DNA of 64,000 bases from Bacteriovoracaceae bacterium (GCA_947441615.1 CANEUH010000012.1:1-64000); one strand, 5' to 3'; counted from the first letter of the stretch, positions 25,780-35,500 are shown. Numbers and translations are program-made. The notes: generated from the sequence alone by a model not told the origin.

Positions 25780-27396
25780 CTAGTGTAAATGAACTTCCGT
25801 AACAGGCTTATAGCCAAGAAAATTGTTATAGAATTGGCGCGTTGAAATCTTGAGTTGATCTTTGAAATAGTTTTCTTCCCTAGAGGTCAAATCCTTTCTA
25901 ATTTGCTCAAGAAGTTTACGCTTCAAATTTTCAAGCATCTCATTGGCGATCAAAGGTAGGCCAATGTTCGTAATTTCAATCTTGCCTGAAGTCTTGTGAT
26001 AGCTTATAAAAACAGCACCCTGGGTTGCCATCTTTCGGCGTTGAGAGATTTGAGTCTTTTCAATTTCAAGAGATTTACCGTGAATGAGTCTCGGTTCTTT
26101 TTGCTGATGTTCTTGGATTTTTATTGTTCCTTCACCAAAAATCACTTCTTTATAATTATAAATAAGATGAGTTGAAATATCGGGAAAGGCTTCACTGATA
26201 AAATCGAAATGTTTTTTTAATAAATAAGATTCACCATGAATGGGAAAATAAAAATTCGGTTTAAAATGATCTAGCAGAATTCGAATGTCTTCCTTACCGG
26301 GGTGTCCTGATGCATGAATTAAGAAATCACTGGCGGTAATTATCGTCGCACCAAATTCAGTAAGTTTATTGTAAATGCGATAGATTTTCTTTTCATTCCC
26401 TGGAATAACTTTTGAGCTAAAAATCACTAAGTCCTTGGGGCGTGGCTTAAATGTTCCATCTTCACCAAAACTAAATCGTCTAAGGGCGGAGAGAAAATCT
26501 CCCTGACAACCTGAAAGGAAAATGAGCATTTTTCCAGATTGGCCTTTAACTTGATCAGGTAAAAATAACTCTTCCGATGAAATCTCAGCATGCCCAGTCT
26601 CTACGGCGGAATCCATATACGTTTTGAGAGAGCGACCCATGATAACGATTTTTCTTCCTGCTTCTTTAGCAAATTTTGAAATGACATTCATCCGATGGAC
26701 ATTGGAAGCAAAAAGCGTAATGAAAATTCGTTCTTCGGGTCGATTCATCAAGGCTTTAATGTCTTGGTGTAATTCTCCCTCGGAAGTAGTCTTGGAATCA
26801 TTTAAAATATTCGTTGAGTCTAAAAAGAATGCCGTGGATTTACATTCTTTTAATATTTCCTTAATACGTGAAAAATCAAAAGGCTTTTCATGACGAGAAC
26901 TTAAATCCACTTTAAAATCTGAAATATAAAGAGAGCCCCAGTCCTTATTTTTGGAACGAATGATGAGACCGTTAGTCTCTGGGATCGAGTGGTTGACATG
27001 AACGGGAAAAATATCCACATCTTTAAATTCGAGCTCGGACTGATCGTTCATAAGAACATAATTTAATTTTAATTGATGTTCCTCTAATTTTCGTTGAATT
27101 AAGTGAAGAGTAAACTTCGTGACAAAAACTTTAATTTCTGGAAAGGCCTTCAGTAAGTGAGCGAGTCCCCCAATGTGATCTTCATGGCCGTGAGTTATAA
27201 TGATGGAGTTAATGCGCTCAATTTCAAGAATTGAAAAATCGGGAATGAGATAATTGATGTCAAAGCACTCTTCGTACGGAAAAAGCATTCCGCAATCAAT
27301 AATGATATCCTCTGAGGGAGTACGTATGAGGGTCATATTTGACCCAATCTCTTGAACTCCACCTATTGGTAAGATACTGAAATATTTATTTTTCAC
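25780..27396 (-). CDS. rnj: Ribonuclease J
   Basis: 538 residues, metallo-beta-lactamase/beta-CASP nuclease. Motif 2 HGHEDH is at 69-74, followed by GGLAHLL. The beta-CASP motifs GCQGD and HASGHPG and the late FPIHGE histidine are present. RNase J has endonuclease and 5'-3' exonuclease activity and is central to mRNA decay and rRNA maturation where it occurs. GTG start overlaps the uridine kinase stop (GTGA), so translation is probably coupled. Confidence 0.93.
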   Translation of the reverse strand: MKNKYFSILPIGGVQEIGSNMTLIRTPSEDIIIDCGMLFPYEECFDINYLIPDFSILEIERINSIIITHGHEDHIGGLAHLLKAFPEIKVFVTKFTLHLIQRKLEEHQLKLNYVLMNDQSELEFKDVDIFPVHVNHSIPETNGLIIRSKNKDWGSLYISDFKVDLSSRHEKPFDFSRIKEILKECKSTAFFLDSTNILNDSKTTSEGELHQDIKALMNRPEERIFITLFASNVHRMNVISKFAKEAGRKIVIMGRSLKTYMDSAVETGHAEISSEELFLPDQVKGQSGKMLIFLSGCQGDFLSALRRFSFGEDGTFKPRPKDLVIFSSKVIPGNEKKIYRIYNKLTEFGATIITASDFLIHASGHPGKEDIRILLDHFKPNFYFPIHGESYLLKKHFDFISEAFPDISTHLIYNYKEVIFGEGTIKIQEHQQKEPRLIHGKSLEIEKTQISQRRKMATQGAVFISYHKTSGKIEITNIGLPLIANEMLENLKRKLLEQIRKDLTSREENYFKDQLKISTRQFYNNFLGYKPVTEVHLH

Positions 27397-28037
27397 AGAA
27401 AAGACTTTTCTGTGTTTTCTTCAGTTTGCGTTTCTCTCATGACAAATTCTTTAATTCTTGCTGCAAGAATAAGTGCTGCCACATCTGTTTCTTCGCCAAC
27501 TGTAAAGTCTGCATATTGCTTTTGAGGGTCTAGATATTTTTGATACATGGGTCTCACGGTATCGTAGTACTGAGAAATGACTGATTCTAAAGAACGTCCG
27601 CGCTCTTTTACATCTCGATGTAGGCGTCTAGTGAATCTAATATCTGAATCAACATGAAGGAAGCATTTGATATCAAGTAATTCACGAATTTCTTGATCAT
27701 AAAGAGAGAAGATTCCCTCAAAGAGGACAATCTTACAAGGCCCTATTTTTTCAAACTCATTCGTACGAGTTGAAGTGGAAAAATCATAAACTGGGCACTC
27801 TATCGCATTGCCTTTTTTTAACTCTGCGAGATGATGACGTAACAACTTCCAGTCAAAGGCGTCTGGGTGATCGAAATTTACTTTTCCATTTATTTTGGGA
27901 ACTGTTGGTAGGTAGTATGAATCCATGTGGAGAAGGGATGAATCTGTATGGCTTATGGCCTTCATAACCTTTTGGGCAAAGGTTGTTTTCCCAGATCCAG
28001 ATCCGCCTGCGATACCAATTAAATAGATTTTTTGCAT
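27393..28037 (-). CDS. udk: Uridine kinase
   Basis: About 214 residues from the ATG at 28037, chosen because the protein then begins MQKIYLIGIAGGSGSGKTT as in the family. An in-frame ATG at 28070 would add 11 residues; neither has a good ribosome site. P-loop GGSGSGKT is near 11-18. DHPDAFDW, YDFSTSTR and FEGIF (Walker-B-like) and RRLHRDVKERGR are typical. It phosphorylates uridine and cytidine in nucleotide salvage, useful to an organism that consumes host nucleosides. It is the first gene of the leftward RNase J operon. Confidence 0.92.
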   Translation of the reverse strand: MQKIYLIGIAGGSGSGKTTFAQKVMKAISHTDSSLLHMDSYYLPTVPKINGKVNFDHPDAFDWKLLRHHLAELKKGNAIECPVYDFSTSTRTNEFEKIGPCKIVLFEGIFSLYDQEIRELLDIKCFLHVDSDIRFTRRLHRDVKERGRSLESVISQYYDTVRPMYQKYLDPQKQYADFTVGEETDVAALILAARIKEFVMRETQTEENTEKSFL

Positions 28038-28156
28038 AACGGATTCGTTTTTTAGCAAATAATCCAGCATATGCCCAAGAAAACCTTTTAAAGTGTAAAT
28101 TTTTTATCCTCCCAAGTAATCAGATCTGGGCTATAAAGCGCTTTTAAAGGATATTT

Positions 28157-29119
28157 ATGGATCAATTTTGGGTCGTAACACTCTTTCATTACCAACCTAC
28201 AAAAGAACAATGGTCTGTCATTGAGAGAGATGTCATCAATGAATTCCAAGCAGTTGGTATTGAGGAGTTCTCGTTAGATGAGCCCCAGGTGGATGAAATC
28301 TTGGGTGAACGATCTTATTCGGGTGGTGATTTACCCCAAGAAGTTTTGGATGAGGTAGAATTTAAGGTTTTTAATACTCCTGGCCATTATCGATTCTTTT
28401 TTTCAGATCATAAAAATGCAAATGATTTTCTATCCTATGTTAAAAAGGCCTGTCTTTGCGAATCGCAAATAGATGAAATTAAAACTCAAGACTGGAATGC
28501 TGAGTGGAAAAAGCACTACGGCCCAATATTAGTAAGTGATAAACTGGAGATCATTCCCTCGTGGCAAAAAGAATATAAGTCTCTTAGCCAAGAACAAATT
28601 TACATCTATCCAGGGATGGGGTTTGGCACTGGAAGTCATGAAACAACCTATCTCTGCTTAAAGTTATTTACTGAAGATGTTCTTTCGTCACCGATAAACA
28701 CAGCTCTTGATTTCGGATCTGGTTCTGGGATTTTGGGGTTGAGTGTCTTTAAATTTTTTCCTGAAGCTAAAGTCGATTTTTATGACATAGATCCAGAGGC
28801 CAATAAAAATTGTTATCAAAACGCTCTCATAAATGAGCTGGAAAATTCCTCCTTTAAACTTTTACTTCCTGAAGTACGTGATCAATTGAACAAAGAATAC
28901 GATCTGGTTTTTGCCAATATTCTCGAGAGCATTCTGACTCAGGAAAAAGAATCGTTGATTAAAACTACCAAAGAAAATGGTTTTCTTATTTTGTCAGGAC
29001 TCTTGAGGCCACAAATAAACGGCATTATCGACCTGTTTACTGGTGAAAATTTAAAATTGGTTAAAATATTAGAGAAGGGTGATTGGGGAGCGATTCTTTT
29101 GAAGAAGGTTAAGCCATGA
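28157..29119 (+). CDS. prmA: Ribosomal protein L11 methyltransferase
   Basis: 320 residues. PrmA signatures are DWNAEWKKHYGPILV, PGMGFGTGSHETTYLCLK, DFGSGSGILGLSVFK (SAM motif I) and FANILESIL in place of the usual NILA. It trimethylates L11 lysines. AAAGG lies 6 bases before the ATG. Its stop overlaps the rsmE start (ATGA). Confidence 0.92.
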   Translation: MDQFWVVTLFHYQPTKEQWSVIERDVINEFQAVGIEEFSLDEPQVDEILGERSYSGGDLPQEVLDEVEFKVFNTPGHYRFFFSDHKNANDFLSYVKKACLCESQIDEIKTQDWNAEWKKHYGPILVSDKLEIIPSWQKEYKSLSQEQIYIYPGMGFGTGSHETTYLCLKLFTEDVLSSPINTALDFGSGSGILGLSVFKFFPEAKVDFYDIDPEANKNCYQNALINELENSSFKLLLPEVRDQLNKEYDLVFANILESILTQEKESLIKTTKENGFLILSGLLRPQINGIIDLFTGENLKLVKILEKGDWGAILLKKVKP

Positions 29120-29808
29120 GGGCCCACTGGGTTAGTTCCTTAGAAATTGAAGATCAATATACACTTAAGGGTGATGAACTACATCATTTGGTAAATGTGG
29201 TTAGAATTGAGAAAGAAGAACCGCTCCTTCTTCTTAATGGTCAGGGATTAATTATCGAAACTCGTGTAGAAATGATCTCAAAAAGAGAAATGATCCTTAA
29301 AAAAACTGGTCAACGTCGTGGGGTCCGCCATTTTGAATTTGATCTTGCGCTGGGAATGCCAAAAAGAGAAGCCTTGGAGCTTTGTCTTAAAGAGGCGACG
29401 GAATTGGGTTTCAGAAGAGTCTATCTCATTAAATCTGACTTTTCTCAAATGCGCTTTCCTGATAAAGAGCGAACAGAAAAATTACTTATTTCAGCACTAG
29501 AGCAATCTAATGCCCCCTTTTTACCTGAAGTTTTTTTCACAGAATGGAGTGAAATACCATTAAATCGATATAAAAGAGTGCTTCTTTTAGATTCGCAAAC
29601 AAAGGATATTCAATCCCAGGGTGACATTCGTGATGGATCAGAGGAACTTTTAATCGTAGGCCCTGAGGGGGGATTTTCCGCCCTCGAAATACAATTATTG
29701 CATTCCCAGGCCAATATAAAAATTGTCAATTTACCAACACCAATCTTGAGATCACCAACTGCAGTTGCAACCGGTGCTGGAATCATGATGGAAAGTTTGC
29801 TTAAGTGA
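29116..29808 (+). CDS. rsmE: 16S rRNA (uracil-1498-N3)-methyltransferase
   Basis: 230 residues, SPOUT family. An N-terminal PUA-like domain (LKGDELHHLVNVVRIEKEE) precedes a knotted domain with GMPKREALELCLKEATELG, ALEQSNAPFLPEV, IVGPEGGFSALE and the C-terminal LPTPILRSPTAVATGAG knot. It methylates U1498 of 16S rRNA. It is coupled to prmA, forming a ribosome-modification pair. Confidence 0.95.
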   Translation: MRAHWVSSLEIEDQYTLKGDELHHLVNVVRIEKEEPLLLLNGQGLIIETRVEMISKREMILKKTGQRRGVRHFEFDLALGMPKREALELCLKEATELGFRRVYLIKSDFSQMRFPDKERTEKLLISALEQSNAPFLPEVFFTEWSEIPLNRYKRVLLLDSQTKDIQSQGDIRDGSEELLIVGPEGGFSALEIQLLHSQANIKIVNLPTPILRSPTAVATGAGIMMESLLK

Positions 29809-29844
29809 CTGTACCGCTGTTAAAATGGTTCAAAGGAAAAGAGC

Positions 29845-30540
29845 ATGAATTTAGAACAAATTAAAACTCAGAAAAATATAACACCCGTTAATGATGACTT
29901 TGAGTTTGATTTTAAACCTATAACCTCTGGACTTGGTTTTAATCATTCAAAGCCTACAGATATTAGGCCCATGGTTGTTGAGAAAACAGTTACCGTGAGT
30001 CCTTATCAAAATACAATCGCCCCAAAAAAAGAAATGAATCTTTATCAAAATGATTTATCGCTTTTTTATGGCCAGGCCTCTGCACCCACTTCTCAAGAAG
30101 TACAAATTGATACGCGCGAAACTAAAGAGAGAAGCTACATACTGGCGCCGAAGGCCCTTCGTATCTATGCTTACCTCACAGATCTTCTTTTGGTTGCTTC
30201 ATTTTTGGGCATGATTTTAACCGTTATGGCCCGGACCATTAGTATGGATCTACTAGATGTTTGGACCTCATACCCTAATGAGATCACCCCGCTGGTCATC
30301 ACTTTGTTTTGTGGTTTTTATATTCTTTATTTTTCTGTTTTCGAAAAAACGGCACAATCAACTCTTGGTAAAAATATTTTCGGTCTAAGAGTTGTAACAA
30401 CTGATAATAAAATACTTCCCCTATCTGTTTTAATTTTACGTTCATTGGTAGGAATTTTAAATTTCATTAGCCTTGGGCTTTTTTCATATTTTGACCTTCA
30501 GAACAAGATCACTTCTTCTAAAGTTGTTCGGACCAAATAA
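29845..30540 (+). CDS. RDD-family membrane protein
   Basis: 231 residues. The first 105 are hydrophilic, low in conserved features and probably cytoplasmic. An RDD domain follows with [14 protein letters not shown], a second helix near 150-165, [16 protein letters not shown] and a final helix. RDD proteins are small membrane proteins of mostly unknown function, some linked to transport. AAAGG lies upstream, and TAATG couples its end to the heptose adenylyltransferase gene. Confidence 0.85.
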   Translation: MNLEQIKTQKNITPVNDDFEFDFKPITSGLGFNHSKPTDIRPMVVEKTVTVSPYQNTIAPKKEMNLYQNDLSLFYGQASAPTSQEVQIDTRETKERSYILAPKALRIYAYLTDLLLVASFLGMILTVMARTISMDLLDVWTSYPNEITPLVITLFCGFYILYFSVFEKTAQSTLGKNIFGLRVVTTDNKILPLSVLILRSLVGILNFISLGLFSYFDLQNKITSSKVVRTK

Positions 30541-30992
30541 TGTTCTCAACAAAGTTAGACCAATTTCTTGTGGAGAATAAAGGGAAAAGAATCGTTTTCA
30601 CGAACGGATGTTTTGACATCCTTCACCGTGGCCACGTAACTTATTTGGCCGAAGCTAAAAAATTGGGCGATCTCCTTGTGATCGGACTTAATTCAGATGA
30701 GAGTGTAAAGCGTCTTAAGGGCCCTCAGAGGCCCATTAATAATGAAAATGATAGACTGTATGTGCTTTCGCAATTGAAGTCAGTGGATTTCGTAGAGATA
30801 TTTAATGAAGATACTCCCCTTAATTTAATTCTTAAAGTTCTGCCAAATATTTTAGTTAAGGGTGGTGATTGGAAAATTGATCAAATCGTCGGAGCGAGAG
30901 AAGTTATCGCTAATGGTGGTGATGTCTTTTCTCTTAATTTCGTAGATGGTTATTCCACCACATCTATCATTCATAAAATTCAAGAAAACTGA
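30540..30992 (+). CDS. rfaE2: D-glycero-beta-D-manno-heptose 1-phosphate adenylyltransferase
   Basis: 150 residues, the standalone adenylyltransferase half of Hld[18 protein letters not shown] holds the HxGH nucleotidyltransferase motif; [26 protein letters not shown] and the [10 protein letters not shown] tail fit RfaE2. It makes ADP-heptose for the lipopolysaccharide inner core, so the organism is Gram-negative with heptose LPS. The kinase half is not in the window. TGATG couples it to the next gene. Confidence 0.95.
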   Translation: MFSTKLDQFLVENKGKRIVFTNGCFDILHRGHVTYLAEAKKLGDLLVIGLNSDESVKRLKGPQRPINNENDRLYVLSQLKSVDFVEIFNEDTPLNLILKVLPNILVKGGDWKIDQIVGAREVIANGGDVFSLNFVDGYSTTSIIHKIQEN

Positions 30993-31303
30993 TGCTCTTT
31001 TTAGAAATTCTTCCTAAAAAAAAATTAGACCTGTATTCTTTTTTTTTTAGAGACAATACGCTCTCTTGTCCTGAGAGAGATTGGTTGATTTGTTTTCAAG
31101 CTTCATTAAGACGAAAGCATGAAGTTCTTATTTTGGAGACACCGCAAACGACATTACCCCAGTGGGATCCAACTAAGCGCTGGTGCGTAGCTAAGGAGTG
31201 GGTTTGGATGACTCCAAGGGCCTTAAGTTTTATCAAGTCTAATTGTGACGACAAATCGATGTCATTCCAGGCCCTTAGGGAGCTCCTTCTTCAGTCTAAG
31301 TAG
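30992..31303 (+). CDS. Small protein of unknown function
   Basis: 103 residues, not recognised. Rich in Trp, Lys and Leu (RDWLICF, WDPTKRWCVAKEWVWM), with no membrane helix. The ATG overlaps the rfaE2 stop (ATGATG arrangement), which supports real, coupled translation as the last gene of the prmA run. No homologue could be suggested by eye. Confidence 0.55.
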   Translation: MLFLEILPKKKLDLYSFFFRDNTLSCPERDWLICFQASLRRKHEVLILETPQTTLPQWDPTKRWCVAKEWVWMTPRALSFIKSNCDDKSMSFQALRELLLQSK

Positions 31304-31354
31304 TCGACTTCATTAAAAAAGTTAATTTTTTTACTCAATTACTCCGAATAATCC

Positions 31355-31381
31355 TCAACTTAAATCCGACTATTTCGATAA
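31355..31381 (+). promoter_or_regulatory. Putative sigma-28 (FliA-type) promoter of flagellin
   Basis: TCAA (31355-31358), 15 bases, then TTCGATAA (31374-31381), compared with the FliA consensus TAAA-N15-GCCGATAA. The -10 core CGATAA is exact and the -35 has three of four bases. It would give a leader of about 50 bases before the ATG at 31440. Confidence 0.5.
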
Positions 31382-31439
31382 GGGAAAAGAACCTTACTAT
31401 TGTGGTCGGGTTTTAACGATTCTTCAAGGAGTACGTTTA

Positions 31440-32270
31440 ATGGGCTTAAGAATCAACACTAACATTGCCTCGCAAGAGGTACAGCGGAACCTGAGGGTGA
31501 GTAATGCCTCCCAGGAAGCTGAGTTTTCCAAATTGTCGTCTGGTAAGCGGATCACAAAATCTGCTGACGACGCCGCAGGTTTGGCAATTGCCAAGAAACT
31601 GGAAGCGGAAACAAAAGGTCTTCGTATGGCAACTAGAAATGCCAACGATGCCATTTCACTCGTTCAGGTGGCCGAAGGTGGTCTGAACGAAACAAGTAGT
31701 ATTCTTACTCGACTTCGTGAACTGTCCATTCAGGCCGGTTCCGATACTGTGGGAGAAGCTGAGAGAGGCTATCTTTCACTAGAGTATGAGCAACTTGTAC
31801 AAGAAGCAGATCGTATTTCGAAGACAACTTCGTTTAACGGTCGATCCCTCCTCCAAGGTCAGGGAGAAATGCTTTCTTTCCAGGTTGGCGCTTACGGCGG
31901 CCAAGAAAATATGATTGAACTCGACGCTGGTTCGACGGATGCCTCAGCAGAGAGTCTTGGTGTTTCAGGTACCAACGTCCGCGACAAATCTGATGCAATT
32001 GATAACCTTGAAAAAATTGATGCTGCAATTAACAAGGTAAGTGCATTTAGAGCTAATTTCGGATCGATTCAATCACGATTGACTTCGACGATAAATAACT
32101 TAGATGTTGCAGTAGTAAACCAGGAATCAGCACGTTCTCGAATTGAAGACGTGGATGTTGCTGAATCGACAGCTAAACTTGCATCTTCTCAGATCAAGAA
32201 TGCTGCTGGTACGTCCACTTTGGCTCAAGCGAATGCCCTAGGTAATTCTGCTTTGAGACTTATTGGTTAA
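31440..32270 (+). CDS. fliC: Flagellin
   Basis: 276 residues, a minimal flagellin with little variable domain. The N-terminal coiled D0/D1 (MGLRINTNIASQEVQRNL, LSSGKRITKSADDAAGLAIA) and C-terminal D1/D0 (DVDVAESTAKLASSQIKNAAG ... ALRLIG) are intact. Codons are biased to C-ending forms, consistent with high expression. AAGGAG is 9 bases upstream and a sigma-28-like promoter precedes. A second flagellin is not in the window; predators usually have several. Its cap and chaperone genes fliD and fliS lie at 40587-42408. Confidence 0.96.
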   Translation: MGLRINTNIASQEVQRNLRVSNASQEAEFSKLSSGKRITKSADDAAGLAIAKKLEAETKGLRMATRNANDAISLVQVAEGGLNETSSILTRLRELSIQAGSDTVGEAERGYLSLEYEQLVQEADRISKTTSFNGRSLLQGQGEMLSFQVGAYGGQENMIELDAGSTDASAESLGVSGTNVRDKSDAIDNLEKIDAAINKVSAFRANFGSIQSRLTSTINNLDVAVVNQESARSRIEDVDVAESTAKLASSQIKNAAGTSTLAQANALGNSALRLIG

Positions 32271-32308
32271 GATATATTTTTGATCCGTTTTTGTTGACTT
32301 AAGCCCAA

Positions 32309-32340
32309 GGCCCTCTGGCCAATACCAGAGGGTCCTTTTG
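32309..32340 (+). terminator. Terminator-like hairpin after flagellin
   Basis: CCCTCTGG (32311-32318) pairs with CCAGAGGG (32325-32332), with extra G-U and G-C pairs outside, followed by TCCTTTT. The ribosome site of the next gene starts in its tail (32340), so it may stop most flagellin transcripts while letting some read into the PilZ-like gene. Confidence 0.6.
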
Positions 32341-32350
32341 GAGAATAGTT

Positions 32351-33100
32351 TTGGATACTGATAACAATCTTAAAGAAGTAAAAGATAAGGTGACTATCTT
32401 TAATTTGTTGTCTGGAGCAAAAGAAAACGACTCAGATGTGTTTGTCTGGAGATTAATTGGAAATAGAAAACACCTGGGTAAAATGAGAGTGGAATCAATA
32501 CGAAAGACGGATAATGTTATTTGCCTTGTTTCTGTTGAAGAGAACGAAAACTTAGTAAAAGAAATTGTAGGAAGTTTAGGTCACGTCGATCTCTATATTC
32601 CTGATTGTGCCATGTTGCTCAGATGTGACTTAAAATCTACAGACCGGGGACTCCGTTATTATCTAAAGATACCTAGCCTCGTTGTTCAGCTAGAAAGAAG
32701 GCAAGTCTTAAGACTTACTATTACTGATTCTAATTCAATTCAAGTTCATTTATCAAAATCATCCAAACGCTCTGTAGGCCTTCAGCTTTTTTCAAAACCC
32801 TGCATTGATATTAGCTCAGGTGGCTTTTCTTTTTTTGTGTCTAAATTAGAATTAAAATATTTCCAAATTGGTGATGAGATACCAGAAGTTAAGGTTAAAT
32901 TTGATAAGTCATCAATTCAGGTAGGTGTTCAGGTGAGTTCAATTTTGGAGATCTCACCAGACGATTACAATGGGCTTCCTTACAAGGTGTGGAGAATTAA
33001 CTGCAAATTTAACACTATTGATCAGGTCAGTAGAAAGTATTTGGAAAGATATATTTTTGAAAGGATAAATCAAGATCTTCGTGTTATAAATGAAGTGTGA
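32351..33100 (+). CDS. PilZ-like (YcgR-type) putative c-di-GMP-binding protein
   Basis: 249 residues, TTG start with GGAGAA 5 bases upstream. The first 110 residues resemble the YcgR N-terminal barrel. The second half has LERRQVLRL (an RxxxR-type motif, about 117-125) and DISSGGFSF (about 152-160, the D/NxSxxG motif), together the c-di-GMP signature of PilZ domains. YcgR-type proteins brake or bias flagellar motors. Its position after flagellin supports a motility role. The call is by motif only. Confidence 0.65.
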   Translation: MDTDNNLKEVKDKVTIFNLLSGAKENDSDVFVWRLIGNRKHLGKMRVESIRKTDNVICLVSVEENENLVKEIVGSLGHVDLYIPDCAMLLRCDLKSTDRGLRYYLKIPSLVVQLERRQVLRLTITDSNSIQVHLSKSSKRSVGLQLFSKPCIDISSGGFSFFVSKLELKYFQIGDEIPEVKVKFDKSSIQVGVQVSSILEISPDDYNGLPYKVWRINCKFNTIDQVSRKYLERYIFERINQDLRVINEV

Positions 33101-33834
33101 AAAAGATTGTGGCCATTTCAGACGTTCATGTGAAAAAACCAGGTGATACTTCCGATCACATCTTGGTTCAATTTTTGTCCCATCCAGAAGTATTATCCGC
33201 TGATTACATTCTGCTTTTAGGTGATATTTATGACCTAATGTGCGGACAACATGAAGAATATTTAAAACTATTTCATCATCATTTTGAACTCCTCCGAGAC
33301 CTTGGTTCAAAAGGAAAGAAGATTTATTTTTTTGAAGGTAACCACGACGTTCATCTAGAAAAGCTTTTTACTAAAGTCTGGCCAAATCGCGAAGTCGTTG
33401 TGTCACAAGCTCCGGTTCTTGAAGTGATTGATGGAAGAGTTTACTATTTTTCACATGGTGATGAGCACGAGGTCGATAATATCTCCTATCATAAATATAT
33501 AAAATTCATTAGGTCTGCCCCCCTTGAATTTATTGCAAACCATGTGATGCCTTATAACTTATTGAGGCTTATGGGAGAAAACGCTTCAAGGTTTTCGCGT
33601 AAAAAAGGCTCAAAAAAATTTAATGCAGATAAAGTGAGAGAAAGATTTCGATCAGGAGTTACCCAAACAGTAAAAGAGAATGTTGATTTCGTTCTTGGTG
33701 GCCACAGCCATGTTCAAGACCAATTTCAAATTCCAGGAACTCAATCAATTTATGTCAACAATGGTTATGCTCCCCATACGAAAACATTTATTCATATTGA
33801 AGGACACAAAATTAAGTTTTCTTCACTGAACTAG
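33097..33834 (+). CDS. LpxH-like metallophosphoesterase
   Basis: 245 residues, GTG start overlapping the previous stop. All calcineurin-like motifs are present: SDVHVKKPGD, GDIYDL, EGNHDVHLE, SHGDEHE and GGHSH. The arrangement and length fit UDP-2,3-diacylglucosamine diphosphatase (LpxH), which forms lipid X in lipid A synthesis. The RFSRKKGSKKF stretch and lack of a wider lpx context leave the substrate open. Its 3' end overlaps the convergent recN by 12 bases. Confidence 0.8.
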   Translation: MKKIVAISDVHVKKPGDTSDHILVQFLSHPEVLSADYILLLGDIYDLMCGQHEEYLKLFHHHFELLRDLGSKGKKIYFFEGNHDVHLEKLFTKVWPNREVVVSQAPVLEVIDGRVYYFSHGDEHEVDNISYHKYIKFIRSAPLEFIANHVMPYNLLRLMGENASRFSRKKGSKKFNADKVRERFRSGVTQTVKENVDFVLGGHSHVQDQFQIPGTQSIYVNNGYAPHTKTFIHIEGHKIKFSSLN

Positions 33835-35454
33835 TTGTGCCATTGACTTCACTTCTTTAATGATCATTTTTCCAGTCACCTGTCTTACCTTTGATTCGGT
33901 TCTTGATACTTCGTTGTCTGCCTGAATATCCTTGTGGACTATGACTAGCGTGTCAGCATACTGGGCAATCTGGGGAAGATGGGTAATGGCTATGACTTGT
34001 CCATCTTTTGCAACTTCTTGGAGCGCCTTTCCAATACAAGCACCAGTCTCTCCACCAATTCCCGTATCGATTTCGTCAAAAAGAAAAATGCTGATCGAAT
34101 CATGGGCGGAAAGGATCTGCCTAAGACTCAGAAGAATCCTGGAGAGTTCGCCTCCTGATGCAATTTCTTTTATCTTAAAGTAACCTTCTCCTGGATTCGT
34201 CTCGGCCAAGAATTGGACCTGAGTGATCCCGTTGTCTCCGAGCTCCGTTAATTTTTGAACCTCAATTTTCAGTGTCGCTCCAGTCATCTTTAACGAACGC
34301 ACCTTCGACGTTAATACGTCTGATAATTTCTTCGCATGGTTTATTCTGATTAAGTGAATTTTTTCGGCTATTTCCCAAAGTTTCTTTTCATTTTTTAAAA
34401 GACGTATCTCAAGTTCGTCGCAGTTAATATCGAGTGATTCAAGTTGGTTCTTTTCTTCTTTAAATTCGTACAAGCATTTTTGAATCGAATCAGTGCTTCC
34501 ACCAAATTTTTTCTTTAGTCGTTGGTACATATCTAGACGATCAAGCACATCTTCTAGATTAGTTGGATCTATTTCAATATCAAGCTTTTTATCAAGATGA
34601 AGCTTAAGGTTCATGAGCTTGTCATCGAGTTCAGCAATATACTCAATTGAATCACTAAATATCTCTGCGTTCTTAAAAAGTATGTGATGAATAGATTTTA
34701 ACTGAGTAGTGAGACCAATAGTATTCTCTGATCCATCAAATTGTTCATCAAGAAGAGATTTCAATTTTTGAATTTTTTCAAAATTGACGAGAATATTTTT
34801 CTTCTTCAAGAGATCTTCTTCATCCTGGGAGGAGGGATTGAGTTTATCAATCTCTTGAAGTTGAAAATTTAAATAGTCCAAGCGTTGATCACGGTGAGAC
34901 TTGGACTGCATAAGTGAGTTGAATTCTTTTTTGGTGTTTTTAAACTCTTTAATCATTCTTTGATAATCAGTTATCAAGTTTTCTTCTCTCGTAAACTGAT
35001 CCAAAAGGTAGAGTTGATAACTGTCACTGAGTAATTTCTGGTTTTCAAACTGACCAACTAGATCAATAAATTTTCGTGAAAAAAGTGAAAGTATTGTGAG
35101 GGTGCAAGATAAGTGGTTAATATAGTTTTTTGATAGACCAGATTTAAAGATCATTCTCTTAATGACAATTTCGTTGGTCTCAGTCGGATACCCTTCTGCT
35201 TCTAAATACTGCTTAACCAGTAGGTCAGTACAAATAAAGCGAGCTTCAATAAGTGCATAGTCTGTATCTTTTCTCACAATTTTTTTATCTGCCCTACCTC
35301 CAAGTATGAGTTGAAGGGCGTCCAGAACTAAACTTTTACCAGATCCCGTTTCACCGATAATGGTATTGAGACCCGTTCTAAAGCTGATGGTTTGATTTTT
35401 AAATGTGGCAAAGTTTTGAATGACTAAATGTTCTAAGTAAAATGAACCTTCCAT
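33823..35454 (-). CDS. recN: DNA repair protein RecN
   Basis: 543 residues, SMC-like. Walker A GETGSGKS is at 34-41, a long coiled-coil middle follows, and the C-terminal ATPase half has ASGGELSRILLSLR (signature) and FDEIDTGIGGETG (Walker B). RecN helps bring broken ends together in double-strand break repair. GGAG lies 6-7 bases before the ATG. It has its own promoter at 35472-35500 and is separate from the fliD operon. Confidence 0.96.
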   Translation of the reverse strand: MEGSFYLEHLVIQNFATFKNQTISFRTGLNTIIGETGSGKSLVLDALQLILGGRADKKIVRKDTDYALIEARFICTDLLVKQYLEAEGYPTETNEIVIKRMIFKSGLSKNYINHLSCTLTILSLFSRKFIDLVGQFENQKLLSDSYQLYLLDQFTREENLITDYQRMIKEFKNTKKEFNSLMQSKSHRDQRLDYLNFQLQEIDKLNPSSQDEEDLLKKKNILVNFEKIQKLKSLLDEQFDGSENTIGLTTQLKSIHHILFKNAEIFSDSIEYIAELDDKLMNLKLHLDKKLDIEIDPTNLEDVLDRLDMYQRLKKKFGGSTDSIQKCLYEFKEEKNQLESLDINCDELEIRLLKNEKKLWEIAEKIHLIRINHAKKLSDVLTSKVRSLKMTGATLKIEVQKLTELGDNGITQVQFLAETNPGEGYFKIKEIASGGELSRILLSLRQILSAHDSISIFLFDEIDTGIGGETGACIGKALQEVAKDGQVIAITHLPQIAQYADTLVIVHKDIQADNEVSRTESKVRQVTGKMIIKEVKSMAQLVQ

Positions 35455-35471
35455 AAATACTCCGTACGTTT

Positions 35472-35500
35472 ATGTTACGGATAAAATACGGACGAGTCAA
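35472..35500 (-). promoter_or_regulatory. Sigma-70-type promoter of recN with ACGGA repeats
   Basis: On the minus strand TTGACT (35495-35500) and TAACAT (35472-35477) are 17 bp apart, with the start codon about 18 bp downstream. Three ACGGA elements flank or overlap it: 35477-35481, 35488-35492 and, inverted, 35461-35465. These are possible repressor half-sites. No clear known LexA box was found. Confidence 0.55.

Noticed and set aside
35455-35500. LexA box of the Bdellovibrio type (TTAC-N3-GTAA) before recN
   Set aside because: Only a partial resemblance (TTACGGATAAA) was found, so no LexA site is claimed.
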